The position numbers and the translations under genes are program-made. From contig NC_092579.1 of assembly GCF_037975245.1 (NCBI RefSeq), positions 875,001-939,000 of the forward strand: 64,000 bases of DNA. Reading direction: 5' to 3'. The notes beneath the pieces are model-generated. The model was given only the letters and a program-made list of their open reading frames with translations. It had not been told where the DNA came from and searched no databases. This stretch comes from Apostichopus japonicus. Lineage: Eukaryota; Echinodermata; Holothuroidea; Aspidochirotida; Stichopodidae. Below are positions 11,799 to 26,800 of this stretch, piece after piece. Position 1 is the stretch's first letter. Every line of letters begins with the position of its first letter.

Positions 11799-14490
11799 CT
11801 TTTATCCTTGCTATAGGTTTCTTTCCAATCCACTGCGTTTATCCTCTGTACTGCATGAAGTGTACATGAATGTTTCCAATCAAACTTACACATTCATTGC
11901 TTGAGGTATTAGAGAAGGGGACCAGTAGGGATGTCCACACTTGTCCCACTGTCTGACTATATATGTACGCTATAGTACTCAATCGTATATATGGTTGTTA
12001 CAGGGGTGAAGCGTTATGGGAGGTTCTTCTCATTTATAATGATAATGGAAAGAACGAGTACTAAGCATATATCATCCCCCCCCCCCCACCCCTATCCCTC
12101 CTCCTTTTCCTCACCGAAATAGTTTATTCTATGTATAGACAAAATACGAATCAGAGAAGTTGAAGCTTCAAACTTTTATTATCGGTATGAACACTTACAA
12201 CCGGCTCACATGGTGGCCGAATCTAGTTCTGTTTGCCAATAATAACCAGTACACTAAAGTATATGGATCTACCAGTTACGAACAGAAAATAACAAAAGAG
12301 ATAATATCGCATAGGTTATGTTAGTCATCGGTGCTGTGCGGGTTTTGATTAAAAGTGGCCCTATACGAATTAGAGCAACATGCAGGTATATGTACATTAT
12401 TGTAGGTACCGGGTATTTAGTTATATAATTATTACTACTTTCGTCAAACGTACACGTTGGGGAATCTGATTAACATGCAAAAGTTTGGAATCAGTAATTG
12501 TTAAGAGAAACTAAATTGACTAGTTTGTACACTGGGTCAAGTTTGTTATGCTCAGAATACGTAAGTCACGTATAAAGAGTCTCTGTTGTTATGGTAACAA
12601 CTTCAATGGAGACACCATACAGATAGTAATGATTGGAAACAGAAAGAAAACAGTAATTTTCAATTTGACTACTTTAAGAATGTAGAATTTGATCTTTAGG
12701 ATATTACTGAACTAGCCTATATCAATGCGGACAGAATGATGTTTGTAGAATCTACAATGAAGTCTAAATACTGGGGAAGAAATGTGTTTGGCAAACGGGT
12801 ATTATTGCAGCAATTATACTTACTCGTTGTAAACGATTAGGGGTTTGTTTTCTCTTTTGTTTTAAGATGAAAACAAAGGTAAATACTTGACTGATTGAAG
12901 AAAAGTCAATATTGAATGAAACACACTTACTCTATTCATTATCACATAAACAGATGGAAAGTAAGTCGCTTTCGGACCTAGAATAATCCGCTTTAAATAC
13001 ATATTGAAAAGGTTAAATGAAGAAGTAACATGGAGAAATATTCAGTTCGATTCTCATCTGCCATATAATTACCCTTGTCCTTATTTCTGTTTAATTATAA
13101 ATATTAATAAAGAACACCGTCCGTTTGCCTAACAGATCGTACTTCTAGGAAATTTGAGAAATTCAAGTGAGTTCCTCAGTGTGTTTGCATTTTGGCTACT
13201 CGAACATTGGGAAATACTCAGGGGCATTTATTTTATTTTTATTTTTTGTTAAATTCTCCATCGGTGGTATAGAGAAAATCTTCTCCCTGACTTACAATGC
13301 AATGAGTAAACACCTTCCTGTGATTCGTGGACCTGAAATAAACCAATTTACGATTATTAACTGAATTTAATAACTACTGCAGAAGAGAAAGAATAGTCCT
13401 TGACATTACAGGGAACAAAACATTAAATTTTTTACAATATTATATGACCTGTTAAGGTGTATGATTCGGACACTGGATAAACTTGATTCCAATTTCACTT
13501 ATGAATCAGCTAACTTAAGTAAGCCTGTGATGCACTTTAACTGCTCAGTGAAGTATAATTTCACAATCGACCAAGTGATGCTCCAATATGGGCTGTCTCT
13601 ATAATTGCTGGCGTAAAACCAAGATGTGGACGAAATACAGATGTCCGTCGATGGCCTTCCCGATTACCCGAGATAATCCGCTCTTCCTTGAAATAAAATA
13701 AGAAAATGGTGATACATACATGACACTTATGAGCTTACGGGAAAATCTGTATTGCGAATTTCGAGGATAAGAGGGAGAACGTTATATCGAAAAACCGCTG
13801 GTTAGGCACAGGAAGCTGCGGTAATACTGAACGTTAGGTTAACTGATGAAGTCTTAGCAATACGTATACGATTCTAACTTTCTCCATTCATCTTTGGTAA
13901 AAGAACCCATTTAAACCAAATGACATAACGGTGTGTTTATGCGAATTTGAATATCGTATCACATTGCTACAATGAGAAAGGATAATTTGTAAGAACAGAT
14001 TGGGATGGACACCCCTATAGACCCAATAATAGGCTATAATAGATCAAAATCATTTGAGGCTCGTTTCCTATAAATTATCTCAGCAATGGCTTGTATGGGG
14101 GCTTGTATATACAGATAGGGAATCGGGCATGGTGGGGAGGACCAACATGGAAGTTAAAGAATTACACAAGATCAGATGCTGATGTTCCACGAAGACTTTC
14201 GTAACTGTAATTAAATTTAAGGACTTAGAGTCATGCGGTGCATCAATCATGCATACATTGAAATGATACGTTTATTAGATCACCTGGTACAGCAAATACA
14301 AATATCCATGCATATAAGCTACGTAATATACGCTATATTGGTAACTAGATTGAAACTATTCAATCTAACTGATTAATTTTCTGTTAATCATTCCAATCTA
14401 AAATATATTAGGAACCAATACGCTGATTAGATCACGTGGCACATCATGTAGATATATAAGATGTCATGAGGTGCCATATATTTTTAGTTG
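11799..14490. other. Gene-poor stretch downstream of the Kunitz gene
   Basis: AT-rich, with a poly-C run near 12076-12087. A 41-codon minus-strand frame (13566-13691) follows a plausible acceptor, but I could not attach it to any gene. No other feature recognised. Confidence 0.35.
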
Positions 14491-14496
14491 TTTATT
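14491..14496 (-). promoter_or_regulatory. Candidate poly(A) signal of the Kunitz gene
   Basis: TTTATT on the plus strand reads AATAAA on the minus strand, about 180 bp past the stop codon of the Kunitz gene. Its position is right for the end of that transcript, but the assignment is only positional. Confidence 0.45.
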
Positions 14497-14677
14497 TATA
14501 ACTAAGAATCCAATTTCATTATCTTTTGCCACGTCAGAGAAATAGAAATTGAAATTTTGAATCGAAGATCATATTTTTGACTGGTCACATGAATTTAGAC
14601 AGCAAATTTTATCTAAATCCATCGCGTCGATCAGAAAGGTACGGAGTGTAACGGTTACCTTTGGCTACAGCAAACTG

Positions 14678-14859
14678 CTAAGTCGCCTTGCATGTTTTCT
14701 CGCAGACCGCTCTCGAAATAAAGTAATTCCTGTTCGCCTTGCAACCACTCGAAAGGAATATTTCGCACTGTCGAGTTTTCCGGTTGAAGAACCATCGACG
14801 GACTCTGCCGTTACAAAGTCCGTATTCGGCCTCCATGAAGCAGAACATTGGTCGATCAA
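14678..14859 (-). CDS. Exon 3 of the Kunitz gene (domain 2, P1 Asn)
   Basis: Acceptor TATTTATAG. The exon begins VDRPMFCF and contains YGLCNGRVRRWFF, then SSGCKANRNYF and CEKTCKAT before the stop. All six cysteines are correctly spaced. Asn follows the second cysteine where a protease inhibitor normally has Lys, Arg or a hydrophobic residue, and the conserved tyrosine-glycine pair before the fourth cysteine is changed to Ser-Ser-Gly. Confidence 0.9.
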
Positions 14860-17800
14860 CTATAAATATGTAATACAAAGAAAGAATAAGAATCAAAGTA
14901 CATATATCTTTTTACGAGCAAATGTATATTCCAACCTCTCCTCCCCCCCCCCCCATCCATCCACCCACCCCTTCCAAAAAGGCCTGATGTCTTCCTTTTT
15001 ATCTTTTCATTTATCATCAAATTGTAATTCAGGATATATTAAGAAGTTCTGCAACGAGGTTTCATGTTTCACCCGTTTAGTATTATCAATATTAATCTGG
15101 ACGTTCTCCAGTAACCTGTAAATTACTTTACCGTGTGCAAACGTCTGAATTATTGACAAAGAGATTACTTTCTTGATGGAGATGTGTTTTAACCTTGTTT
15201 ACAAAAAAACGTTTGAACTATAGTGTTCGTAAGATATATACACGTAGGGTCCCGTATGATGGAATCAGTAATAAGCACAGATTGGAACGGTTTGATAGAT
15301 GAATGGCACTTTACTTGAGAAATTGAACATTTCCTTTATTAAGAAATCGAAAGATATCGTATATGCGAGATAGAGTTCTAGGTAAAGACATCCATATTTA
15401 AATATTATCTCCTATTTTAGAATTAACTTGATTCGGAGTAAGTCATTTAATCCTTCACACTTCACATATCTTCTGTGTGGCGTGAGGGAGGGAGGGGGAG
15501 AGATTAATGTAAAAGTATTGTGCTGACATGGTCTATTCACTCAGTGTATGAATTAGTATATTATATGTGCTTGAACTTATTGCAGTGGGTAGGATGTCTT
15601 GTCTAAAATTTCATATCTTATTTAAACAGTATACACGTTATATAGCCGAATAGGCCGATATAGCCTTATATAGGCGGTTCTGTGTAAAATAATGTTATAT
15701 ACGCCACACAACCCCCCTCCCAAATCATGTAAATTGGCAAGTCTGGCGCCGTCGAAAGAATATATCGAAACAAATGAAATACTTCAATTAACATGTAAGA
15801 CTCAGCTGCTTGCAAAGTTTTTGATGCATATCTCAAAGTTCTTTATACAGTATTCGCTTAAACTTCTATATATGTTATCATTTAATAAAACTCATTTGCT
15901 TTCCGAATAAAATGAGTAGTCTTGGATATTATAAAAAAAAATTGCTTATGTCCACTAGTGTTTACCTTAGTTTTCAAATCGTCGCATACAGATAATATTA
16001 ATATAAATATTAAAACATTGAGGAAAGGGAGACAAAACCAGTAAATAGATGAAAATTAAAGAAAGTAATTATGCAGGTTAAAAGCAAAGCATGCATTGAA
16101 CAATGTTAATATAAGGTTAATAAAACACAAGAAAACTGACATACTAACCATTAGTCCAGAGGAAAAGTTTAGTTATACATATGCATCGATAAGACCAGAG
16201 CCTCACAAGAACTTTGAAAGGATACACTGAAGACTAGATTTCAAGGGTCACAGGATAACCTGAAGTCTAGATGTCAAGGGTCACAGAATAACCTTTAATC
16301 TAGATGTCAACGGTCATAGGATATTAAACTAATAGAAGTAGAAGTAAAATATGTAATATAATATCGTCTAGCAGCAGATATGTTCCAATTATTTGCTTGT
16401 GTAGAAAACTGAATTTAGACAAAACATTAATGTTGATATTATGAGTCCAACAAACAGACGAAAATTAATATAAAGGCAATTTTGATACGCATTTCAAATA
16501 TCCGTCACATTTCAAACAGTTTGAACGTGTGGAATGCTACATTAATACTGCTGCAGCTCGTTCACGTCTTGCAACTAATTTAACGATTCTAATATCTCTT
16601 TAAGATATACCTCATTAACGTTACTACTCAAGCGTCCATTAAATAATGAAGGGAAACGAAAAGTTTTCATACTTCAATTTGATTTTCTTCAAAAACGACC
16701 GATCAAATCATCAATAAAGGCTTCTTTAATTTAAAGTATTTCTTGTAGAGTGCCTTAATGTGATTAATTGTCGTCTTATTTTAACTATTACTGGATATGA
16801 TAAGTGACGTCACTGCTGTTGAATATCTCATCAGAGAGCTCCTCAGTTAACCATTAATTCCTTATGTTGTGTATTTCGTGGGCGTTGAATGACGTAATAC
16901 ATGCCAAGCTCTGTAGTTAAATATATCAACTTTTGACTTGCCAGAAGGTGCCACAAAGACCGACATTGTGCTAGATTACGAAGTCCAGTCGCTTTGATTG
17001 AAGAGCCGCTGATGCCTATCTACTTTTCCAAAAAAGTAAAGAGTTAATACAAAAGTAATCCCCAAAATGATGGAATTTTGCAGAAATATCAAAGTTTATT
17101 TTGGACCTATATATGTCATAATTGTGTGGATATCTGACGGTACAATGGTCTACCAGTGAAGCGAAACGATGAATGATATAACAATCTTTAAGGAAGAACG
17201 AATATACACAGCTGCTCAATTGAAGTGCAACGGTGCCCTATATATCATATGCAATATAAAGAACCAATTTCTCCTGCAATATCTATTTAATATGTAAAGG
17301 TTGGCAACCTTCTTTCCTGTTCATACAGTTACAGTCTGGGGGTTTGGAGTTCATCTACTTGTTTGGTTTCGTGAACGGGTAATATTGTCTTCAAAATTAC
17401 TTCCTTGTCAAATTCCTTACCGATTTTGCATAAACAATAAAGAAAGCCAGTGAAGAAGTACGTCTTAAAATATAGATTTATTGGATTCTAGTAGTTAATT
17501 ACTGCTCCCATAACCTTGTGTCGCGGAGCCAAGCATTAGTGGACCATTCACATCATTCTTAGAATAACTTTAATCAACTAACTTGAAATTTGCCAGCATC
17601 GTGTGGCTTGAGTATATAGATTCTGTTTCTAATTTTCTAAGGAATAATTTTAGAAAGCACAATCATACAAAGCAGAATTTAAGGTGTAGGCCTAAACAAT
17701 ATTTACAACATGTGACAATGTGTATACTCTAGAATGATATTTTGATATATTATCCCGAACCTAATTGGGTCACGGAATAGCTAGATTTTATTGCCAAATT

Positions 17801-20800
17801 GAAAGTATGTATGACTATATTGGCTTCTGGTACACAAAACATGTGTTATAGAGAGCACCCACTAAATTCTCTTGAATTAGATGTATTTTATGAGTATGGA
17901 ATCCTTTATTTCAAACTGAGAAATATCGTCGAGAAGCATCCAAAGACACCTAAACATCTTCATTATTTGCAGCACACAAGTTCACTTTTTTTCCATTTAC
18001 TTTATCCTCATCTGTTATTAACATTCCTGTTTACTGACCTAATAATAAATCTAATAAGTCTGGGCTTAATCCAGAATTTTTATAACTATTTGCAGGGAAT
18101 TAAAAAAAAATAGTGGACAAAGTTAGTAATCTCAACAACAACAAAACTTAAAAACAAACAAATCTAAAAGATGATATGTGTATGTTCTAGGCACGTGACT
18201 CTTTGTCACTTCGCTAATTGAATATCTTATTTATAAAACTATAATAATTCAATTGAATAAACAATATCTAACACCGCAAATTAATTATGCAAACAATGGT
18301 AGCCTTACAGGCCACGTATGGACCTCACCTTATCGCCCAACAAATGTTATTAAGTAATGCCAGACACAAAAGAGTATTGCGGTACCTATACAAGGTATAC
18401 GATAAGAACTTTAGTATTACACGTTGCAGACGTGTGATTGAACAAGTTAAATTACTCGTTTTGAGCCGCTTCAACTAAGAAGTTCAAGCGATTTGGTTTG
18501 GAGACTTATTAGATATTACATGTTAGTAATTAATTAATAATGGGTACATGTGGGGTATGGATTAGGGAATAACTTCTCCCTGCCTCCTCATTAGATTTAC
18601 ATGAGTAACATGCACATTTATTGAAATTCAGATGTGTAAAGATTTATTAATTGAATGTAAGAAATCACGAAAAGATGATTCATGGTGATTATAGAAAGAT
18701 GAAATGATTCCTAAAAAAGGTGACATGCATCTTGACAAATATTAAATCTTTTAAAGAAGAGGAATGATGTTGGAAGAGTGCTAAGTGAAGTGTGTTAATT
18801 CTGCTTTAAGAAAGTGAAGAGTGCTTGAAGAAGAGAAGGTTCCTTTGCAGATGTTCAATCACTATATAGATGGTATCTTACCGGCACATGTAAAGTTACA
18901 TTCCCCAACTGAAAGAAAATTGTTGTTGTTGCCATCACATCCACCATAGACAAATGGTTTGCAGCGGCGCTCTGCAGGACTATAGAACCATCTCTGTAAG
19001 TTTGCTTTGCAGCGTCCAGTCCTTGGTCGCAGTCGGCAAATATCTATTAAAAATGATCATTGGCAGCGTTACTTACTCTCTATGATCTCTCTAACATACC
19101 TCATTGCATACATTGAAAATGACATTTTTTCCTCTACGATGCCACATATCGCACTAATTTTCCGTCTTGATTATAATTCTCACTTTTTGCTGCGGCTCAG
19201 CATTTCCCTATTGCCTTCTCCGCATTGGACTGTCCTCAACATGGTACGTCTTTGTTGTAACTATATGGTGATTGATTTGTATCCTAAACAAACTAACTGT
19301 AAGACGTTTCTTGGCTTGACAGGCCGTCGAGTTCAAGACGTGCTAAACAAAATGTGGCACAAGATGAAATGTCTCTCGATATGACAACTGCCAGATCAGA
19401 GAGTGTCTTCCGGCTACAGTTACTAAGTTAAGTGTTAGAAGAGCGATACATTATATTATACTATATTAAAATGTATTATATTTGACAAAACGCAACTATA
19501 TTTGATCATGCGTTATTACTAATTTTTCACGTCATATTAAGTCCACGGTGTAACAGACTTTATCCATCACTTCTTCGTCGGATAAATTAAAAAAATTAAT
19601 CTGCAACTTCCTGAATTCCAATTCACCTCTCACCCATGTTACAGAACCGCTGTTACAATTCCATGAACTCCTCCCCGCATAACCAGATGAAACAGTGAAG
19701 CACCTATTGCATCTAACCCCATTCTTAAAGACTTTTAGTAAACATTTCAGTTAACTATATTCCTCCTCTCAACCACTGCAAGATGTGTCAAGTCATCGAT
19801 AGTTTATTGGCCCTGCTTATAGGAAAGAGACAAATTAGATAATGGACTTAGGACACTATAGGGATATATATATATATAGAGAGAGAGAGACACCTGGCTA
19901 ATTTTTATAAAGTCTTAGTTGCTATTATTCTCTCCGTTCTGGGTGCAGTACTTATTGTACCAGGGGCGGATGCAGCATTTCAAAATGATAGGGGATGTAT
20001 ATGACTCTCATGTAAGGGGGGGGGGGGTAGGGTCCTCTCCAGAAAAATAAACTAAAATTTAAGACATGAAATTGCGCATTTCTGAGGCATATTTATAGGT
20101 TATAAATTAGGTCTTTAATTAGATCTACCCAGAAGAGTTTGCTTGTAAGCCTTGCAGCTATACTTTTTTCAGTAATGTTTTATGTTGGCTTGTGAAGAGA
20201 GGAGGGGAGGATGGGGGAGGGTGGGTGTACAAGTAATAAAACCTTAGAATAAAGTTGAAAGTTACACTTATTTCTAGTTCCTTTTACATCTCTCTGCTAC
20301 AGAATATCCCAAAATACACCTCATCAGAATTCTCATACGTATTGATTAGTCAGGAGTTTGTAAACAGATCAATAGACCAATATGTCAAGGACTATCGGCT
20401 TATGTCCAAATATCTCCCAGAGCTTTAGACTAGTTCTTGATAGTTTTACCAGGAACCAATGTCGCATAAGTCACCAATGGAATCTTATACTTATTTACAA
20501 TTTATACCATACAATATGCAAATATATATATACACGTGAATAGCCGCATGAGAACTTATAACACAGATATCAATAAAGTTTGCACAATTCTCTGGGTTGC
20601 ATCTACTATTCCCAGGCTGACTTTAATTATATTACAGTTTTACAACTGTCATTGAACTAACCAAACTTTAGAAATGAACATTTTCATAATTGTTTCTACA
20701 CCGTTATCTCACTTTTCCCTCAAATTTAACTTTTCTTGAGTCAGTTTGCTTTTAGATCTTTAACATTGTTGTAGGAACAGGGCAGTTGACCAAAGCGCAT

Positions 20801-23800
20801 TGAAAGACCCCAGTATCGTGGAAGGTAATTATATAATACATTCCATACAACATACCAAACAGATGTAGGCGTGAACTCCAAGTTTAACGACAGAGTACCG
20901 GTAAGTTCAAAAGTGTTTATGCACAAGTGGTAAAGGAGTGTATATTTTTTCAATCGTTAGGGATTCGAGTAGCACGAAAGGCTAAGAAACACTTGCCTAA
21001 TTAGTCGAACTTATTGCGAAATAATATCAAACTTTCATTGTTACGTTGAATAATAAGCTATATGGTTATTGTTCAGTATTATTTTAGTTGGTATCTTATC
21101 TTTTTGCAACTTATATTATTTGGCCATTATTTTTAAAACGCGTTGAATTTTTTTTTAAACGCGCTGAGATTTTGTGTTAAGCGCACTGAGAGTTGCAGGA
21201 AACAAATTATAACGCTTAACTTATAACAACAAATAAACCTGTTACACATTGAGCTGATTTTTACTCCCAAAGCCACCGTAGAATGCTTACATGAGAAAAG
21301 GTTGATGCCTGTGATTTGAACACCGACTACGCTCCCTCCAGACTCTTGAGTCTTTCGGGTCCCGGAATGCAGTAATTGCACTAGTAAAGGAAGTCGAAGC
21401 CACTTGTGCTGGGAGATGATGTTAGATAAACGGAACAGACATATAGTTTCAACATCTAGGTCAGTTCAATAATAACCAGCGCCCCCTAATCTCTCCCGGA
21501 ATCAGATTCATGTCACGTGTATATAAATGGGCTTCAACGACAGGTACGTCCTTACAGATACAAACAATTTAAATTCAATGCATCAATATTTCAAGCGAGA
21601 TTAAACCATATGACAGTGTTGATCAGTCGAACGATAGGTGAAAAGGAATCAAACATTTATAAATAAACTGACGATTTTCAAAGTGATGGGGCTTAGTTTC
21701 ATCGCAAGTAAACCTGATGGGAAGTTCAATATTAAAAAATAATTTTTGAATATAGAAAGGTCTTGGAGGGGTGGCGGTGAGATCTTTTATGATATTTGTT
21801 TGCTGTCTGTATTACTTCTGCTTCCAGGGGCTGTTGTTCGTATTGCCTTTCTTAACCTTTGTTTTAATTTCTGTCCTTGCTATTAATTTATGCATTGTAT
21901 AATTTAGTAGTTTTGTAAGGATCTCTGTTTTCACAACGCCGGCTTAAATTGAGACTTATACCGTTCTAAGTATAAACAATTTTAAATAACAAAAAACTTA
22001 AGTATAACGGTTAATAGAATCTAACTCCTCCTGGAAGATTGTGATAAGTATGATTCATAGGTTGCGTAACAGACACCCCAACCAGTGCAGCCGGAGTCGC
22101 TAACACAATATCTCTCTACAGATGGAATATCGTTTGTTGCAACCAATTACAGCACTGGGACGCAGGAGATATTTGTTTGCATTCGGACGATTTCCTTTTT
22201 CCCTTGTTTTCTTTCTAGCAGAGACCCACCCCTGCAGCTGATCCCTGTGATCACTATAACACTTAAGTTGAACTATTGCCATAACACAGATATCTGTTAT
22301 ATTCTTACCTCTTTTATCTTGTGTTATATATTCATTACTTCCCTGTCTTCTAACTCAAGCACCATACTGCGACAGTGTGCAGGTACGATGTCTGACCTAT
22401 TTTCTAGTTACTGCTATCTTTCAACTCTATCCGTGCAACTAACACACTCTCCCTCGTGTCAGCCAATCGGCTCTCTTCGTAAGACGTTACATTAATATTC
22501 TCAAGTAATCACATGAGACAAACATCTGTTTTATGTAACCTCACCTTTAAGACTTATTTTAAGTTATCCAGATATTCTTATTATAATACCTAGCTTCACA
22601 GAGAGTTCCCTGCGGTATGCGTCGGGTTGTATGTTAGTGCTACTCCGAACAAAACATAATTATGTCTCACAAATCTGATGTAATATTTTGATTTATTTTT
22701 ATCTTGGTTTGCAGACTAACTGCATTACAATGGCGGCACGTATACTACTAGTTTCTAGTAGTTTCAAAGTTGTAATTTGTCTTAAGACAAATGCTCATAG
22801 ATGGTTTTCTAGATTTGTTGTGGCTTACCAATAAAAGTTTGACATTCAATATTATCATTATATTCATTTCTGAAGTTTAATTTTATTTTCGTTATTATTG
22901 AAAGTCTACCGCCCCAACTATTATCAGCAGATATGTATTTTATATTCGATAGAATGGATTTCAAAGAAAAATTCTTTATTAGTTAAAATAACCTCCATGG
23001 ATTTGTTTTGCAGATTGATTAGTCATCCCATACACTGATTATTGATACTACAATTGTAGAAACTATGAGCATCATTAAGTTTGATAGATATCTTTAATTA
23101 AAAGAAATGTAATTAGTAGCAGCTCATCTACATATGTCATTAATTCATTAATTTCATTCAAGATCTAGCTGGTTGAAGCCAATATAGTGGTGGGGTACAC
23201 AGATCAATCACCGTGTATGACTGGCGGTAGAGAATAGCGTTTCTCTTTACTTATCACAGCATTATCACAAACTAAAATGTAAAATCAGTCGAAATATTCG
23301 CTAAAATGATCAATGAACAGAAAATTAATGACAAACAGACGCTGCGACAAGTAACAAGTCGTCCATTTCTGGACATGAATTGTTTTAAACTGAGACAGTG
23401 TTTCTATCCTACCAGTCGTTCATTCACTGCTTTATTGTACAATTATTTTACTCCCTTTGTGATGGTCATCATAGATAATGTTGTATTTTTAACCTTGATT
23501 TTAAGCGGTTATTACATGGTCTATATTAGAGAATGTCTATCCTCACTCCTTGTACTAAATCATTCATTCCATTGCTGGTGGGAGGAACACATTTATGATA
23601 CTTTACATTTTTACCTTATCTAGCTTTCCCTTGTTGGGTAAAATGACTCGTAATGTAGCCTTCTTATATGTCTGCTATCAGTGTAGCTCTTAACTCAGCT
23701 TTACTGAGAAAGGAATCACTGTTAAAACTTTAAACAATGCTTGGTCTTATGCAGTAATCAATTATACAAACCGAGCATACTTAACAATTACTGATATAAA

Positions 23801-26800
23801 TGGTTTCTTCAACCTACAGTTTGTTATCTCATCTCCCTATATTATGTATAGGAAAATGAGATATTGTACTTCACCCCATATTAGTAATGTGAAGATGTGT
23901 GTGTGTGTGACTGAGTGAGTGAGCAAAAATATGTGTTGCCAAGTCCTCCTATAGATCGTAAGTCCGTTCAATTTCAAACTTGGTGACTAGGTGTCTGACC
24001 ATGTGAACTCGTACTTGCGTGGTTTATGAAGTCAAAGGTCAGAGGTAAAAAAAAACCTAGACATTGTTTTATAGCCATTTTCTGCTTCTCAACATGCAGG
24101 AAAAAGCCACAATACGATATGTAGAGACTGATGAGACGAATTCTAAAATAGGACAGAATTAGGTCTTCGGCGGTCGGAGTCAAAGGTCAATTGAGGTCAA
24201 AGATCATATTGTCCAGTGCGAAAAAGTGTATCGCAGACTCCTGATACACCGTAATTCCGTTCAAATTCATACTAAAAAACTACAGTATTTAAGTCATTAC
24301 AACTTCCTGTGAATGGGCAATAACCTCTCTGTGACATAAACTCTTGGTCACAGAGTCTGTTACTTATAATTACTAAGGCACATAGGAGATGGCTATGGCT
24401 AACCACATTTGTATACACAGGAGATGCAACAGGTTGTCATCTGTCATTAAGCATGAATATTTCATGGAATTAAAGACAAAGGGGGCTTCTACGCATATGA
24501 TGTGGGTGAGGGTGAATAAACTCGGGAACAGGAAGTAAGTAGTTACTCTTAAGACAAAGAGACATGGAAGCACATGTTTAAAGTAATATGATGGGGATAT
24601 AACTACATACTACATTACACTAAATGTGTGAACAAAGGGCATACTTTATAGCTAAATTAGGATACCAAGAGTAATGTCATTAAGGAGATGGGATCTATAA
24701 CTCCATGGATTGGCCTCTTGTTAGTATTGTCAATCGATTTGGTGGGCATGGACTCCCACCTCTCCCACCCCCTGAAAATATAATGTGTCTTTTTTCAAGA
24801 GAGAGGAGGTTGGTATTGTGATTAGGAGTTTAATTGTTACTTAAACCATGTTGTACAGGTAGCTGAATGCCTAATTTAAGCCTGTATTACTAACCTCCTT
24901 TGAATTTACAACAGCGCATGCGTCGTCTACATGGAACGACCAGTTGACGCTTGACATGGTTGCGCCTACGACGGCTAATAGCAGGTGTGCAATTATTCCC
25001 TGCCAATCTGTGTTCTGATGTATGACAAACGGTTATTAGCCAATTTAATAAAACCGCTGACATTGAAAATGACATTCCCATTGGAATCGAGAAGTAATTT
25101 TGTGCCATATGGCGTTCTCTAAAAACTGTGTTAATCGATATAAGGTTTTGTTTGCTTGAAGGAATTCTCTAAGCTGATTTCGTGGCGATATTTACGTCTG
25201 AGATGATGAATTCAATTCCATCAAATATTAACCGACACGCACAAATGCACTCCTAACGACCATATAACCGAGATCTTATAATTGAATTAAAAGTGCTCGT
25301 CCCCCGATAAATGTAGGTCTGCAATATTAAAATAGGAGATGTTTATCAATTCCGTCTGTCAGAAAATCTTGAGAAGCGTTACTCTACAAACACAGATTCT
25401 GCATATCTTATGATTGAAAGAGGTTTTAATCCGGATTACAATCCTTGAGAACGCAGTATGTTACAGAAAATGACATCATTTCGAAATAAAGGGAAAGAAG
25501 CTTTCGCATTCAGATCTCCAATGTACCCCAACTCCCCCTACGCCCCCCCCCCCCACCCCGCCGTTATTCTCTAACTTGTATAACGCAAAAAATACATATA
25601 TACGCAACGTGTATGATGCAATAACAATAGGCATGTACCCTGCACACTCATTATAATGTATATACACCCTGAGGCAGTTTAAACCGTGGCAGTCCATTTC
25701 CCCTCTCATTTTAATATATTTATCGGGCATTTGTATGAATGTTCACGAGAACTTTCGTTCTTTAACGTTCGATAAAACAGGACCATATTCTCTCCATCCT
25801 AATGCAATAAGAATGCAGTTACTATTTTTTTCGTTATACTTCATTGTTTTTAGCGTGGATTGGATTGGATACAGTTGCAACGCTACAACGCCAACGTGTA
25901 TTGGAATGCATCCAAATAATTAATAAGAAAAATGAAATTATATTTTGAAGAAAAAATAAAAAGAGTTGTCAGATTGCTTCAAAGACATCACACCTCTTTA
26001 CGTCAAGTTTAATTTGGTACAAAAACGCGTCAATTTATATTGCTATTATCCCGAAAATTAAACGTATAGGAATTGAATGCAAACTACCCCAGCATGCATA
26101 AAGGATGCTCCTCTTTCGTCAGTAAACGATCAATTTTCACCTGGACTATACTTTTAATCAGAGAAGGAAAAAACCTTTTACTTACAAAAAATGTTGTTTT
26201 TACATTTGATTTCATTATACAGGGTACACAAAATTATGCTCAAGTCAACGAAACACACAAGGCAAGATAAAATTAAAGCAAATTATCATACATATATATT
26301 CAGGTTTGTTTCTCCGATATTAATGGAGAGGTTTCATATGGCAGTCAAACTGGGATAGGAAAAGCTTATAATAGCTTGAATGGCACCGACCACTATATAC
26401 ACTCACAAATAGACACACACACACATATATAATATCACAAACATACATTAGTTTGACTTAAAGGAAGACCAAAACACATACCCTTCATTCCGGCAGCTCT
26501 GTTGACTCCTCTTGTTTCTATAATGAAAACAAAAAACAAAACAAGATTGATTGCTGTCAGGCAGCGGGAAGAGTTGTTGAAATCTTGACAGGATCATCGG
26601 GTGAGGTAAAGACATGTGACACGTTTGTAAGGTGTTGTCATCATATACCCCTAGATTTGTATAATGATTCTTCTGGATTCGAAGCTAGCAACCATATTTG
26701 GATATGCATGTGTATTTCGTACAAGAGCTTCCTTTTCCTATATATTTTACTTCGATATCCTAGCTTGTTAAGTTAGTTATACATTCAGTCACGTGATGGT

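Noticed and set aside
13566-13691. 41-codon minus-strand frame after a good acceptor (TTATTTCAAG), beginning EERIISGNREGH
   Set aside because: It cannot be joined to the Kunitz gene, whose frame already stops at 14678. Its length is within chance expectation and it matches no family I know.
21515-21535. TCACGTG followed by TATATAAATGG, promoter-like
   Set aside because: No gene follows on that strand and it lies within the Kunitz intron, so it is a chance TATA-like word as far as can be seen.
22085-22495. 136-codon plus-strand frame
   Set aside because: No recognisable domain, signal or splice context; composition is that of AT-rich intron sequence.
26485-26519. Possible 35-bp microexon between Kunitz exons 1 and 2
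   Set aside because: It has acceptor- and donor-like flanks but its length breaks the phase between exons 1 and 2, which join correctly without it.
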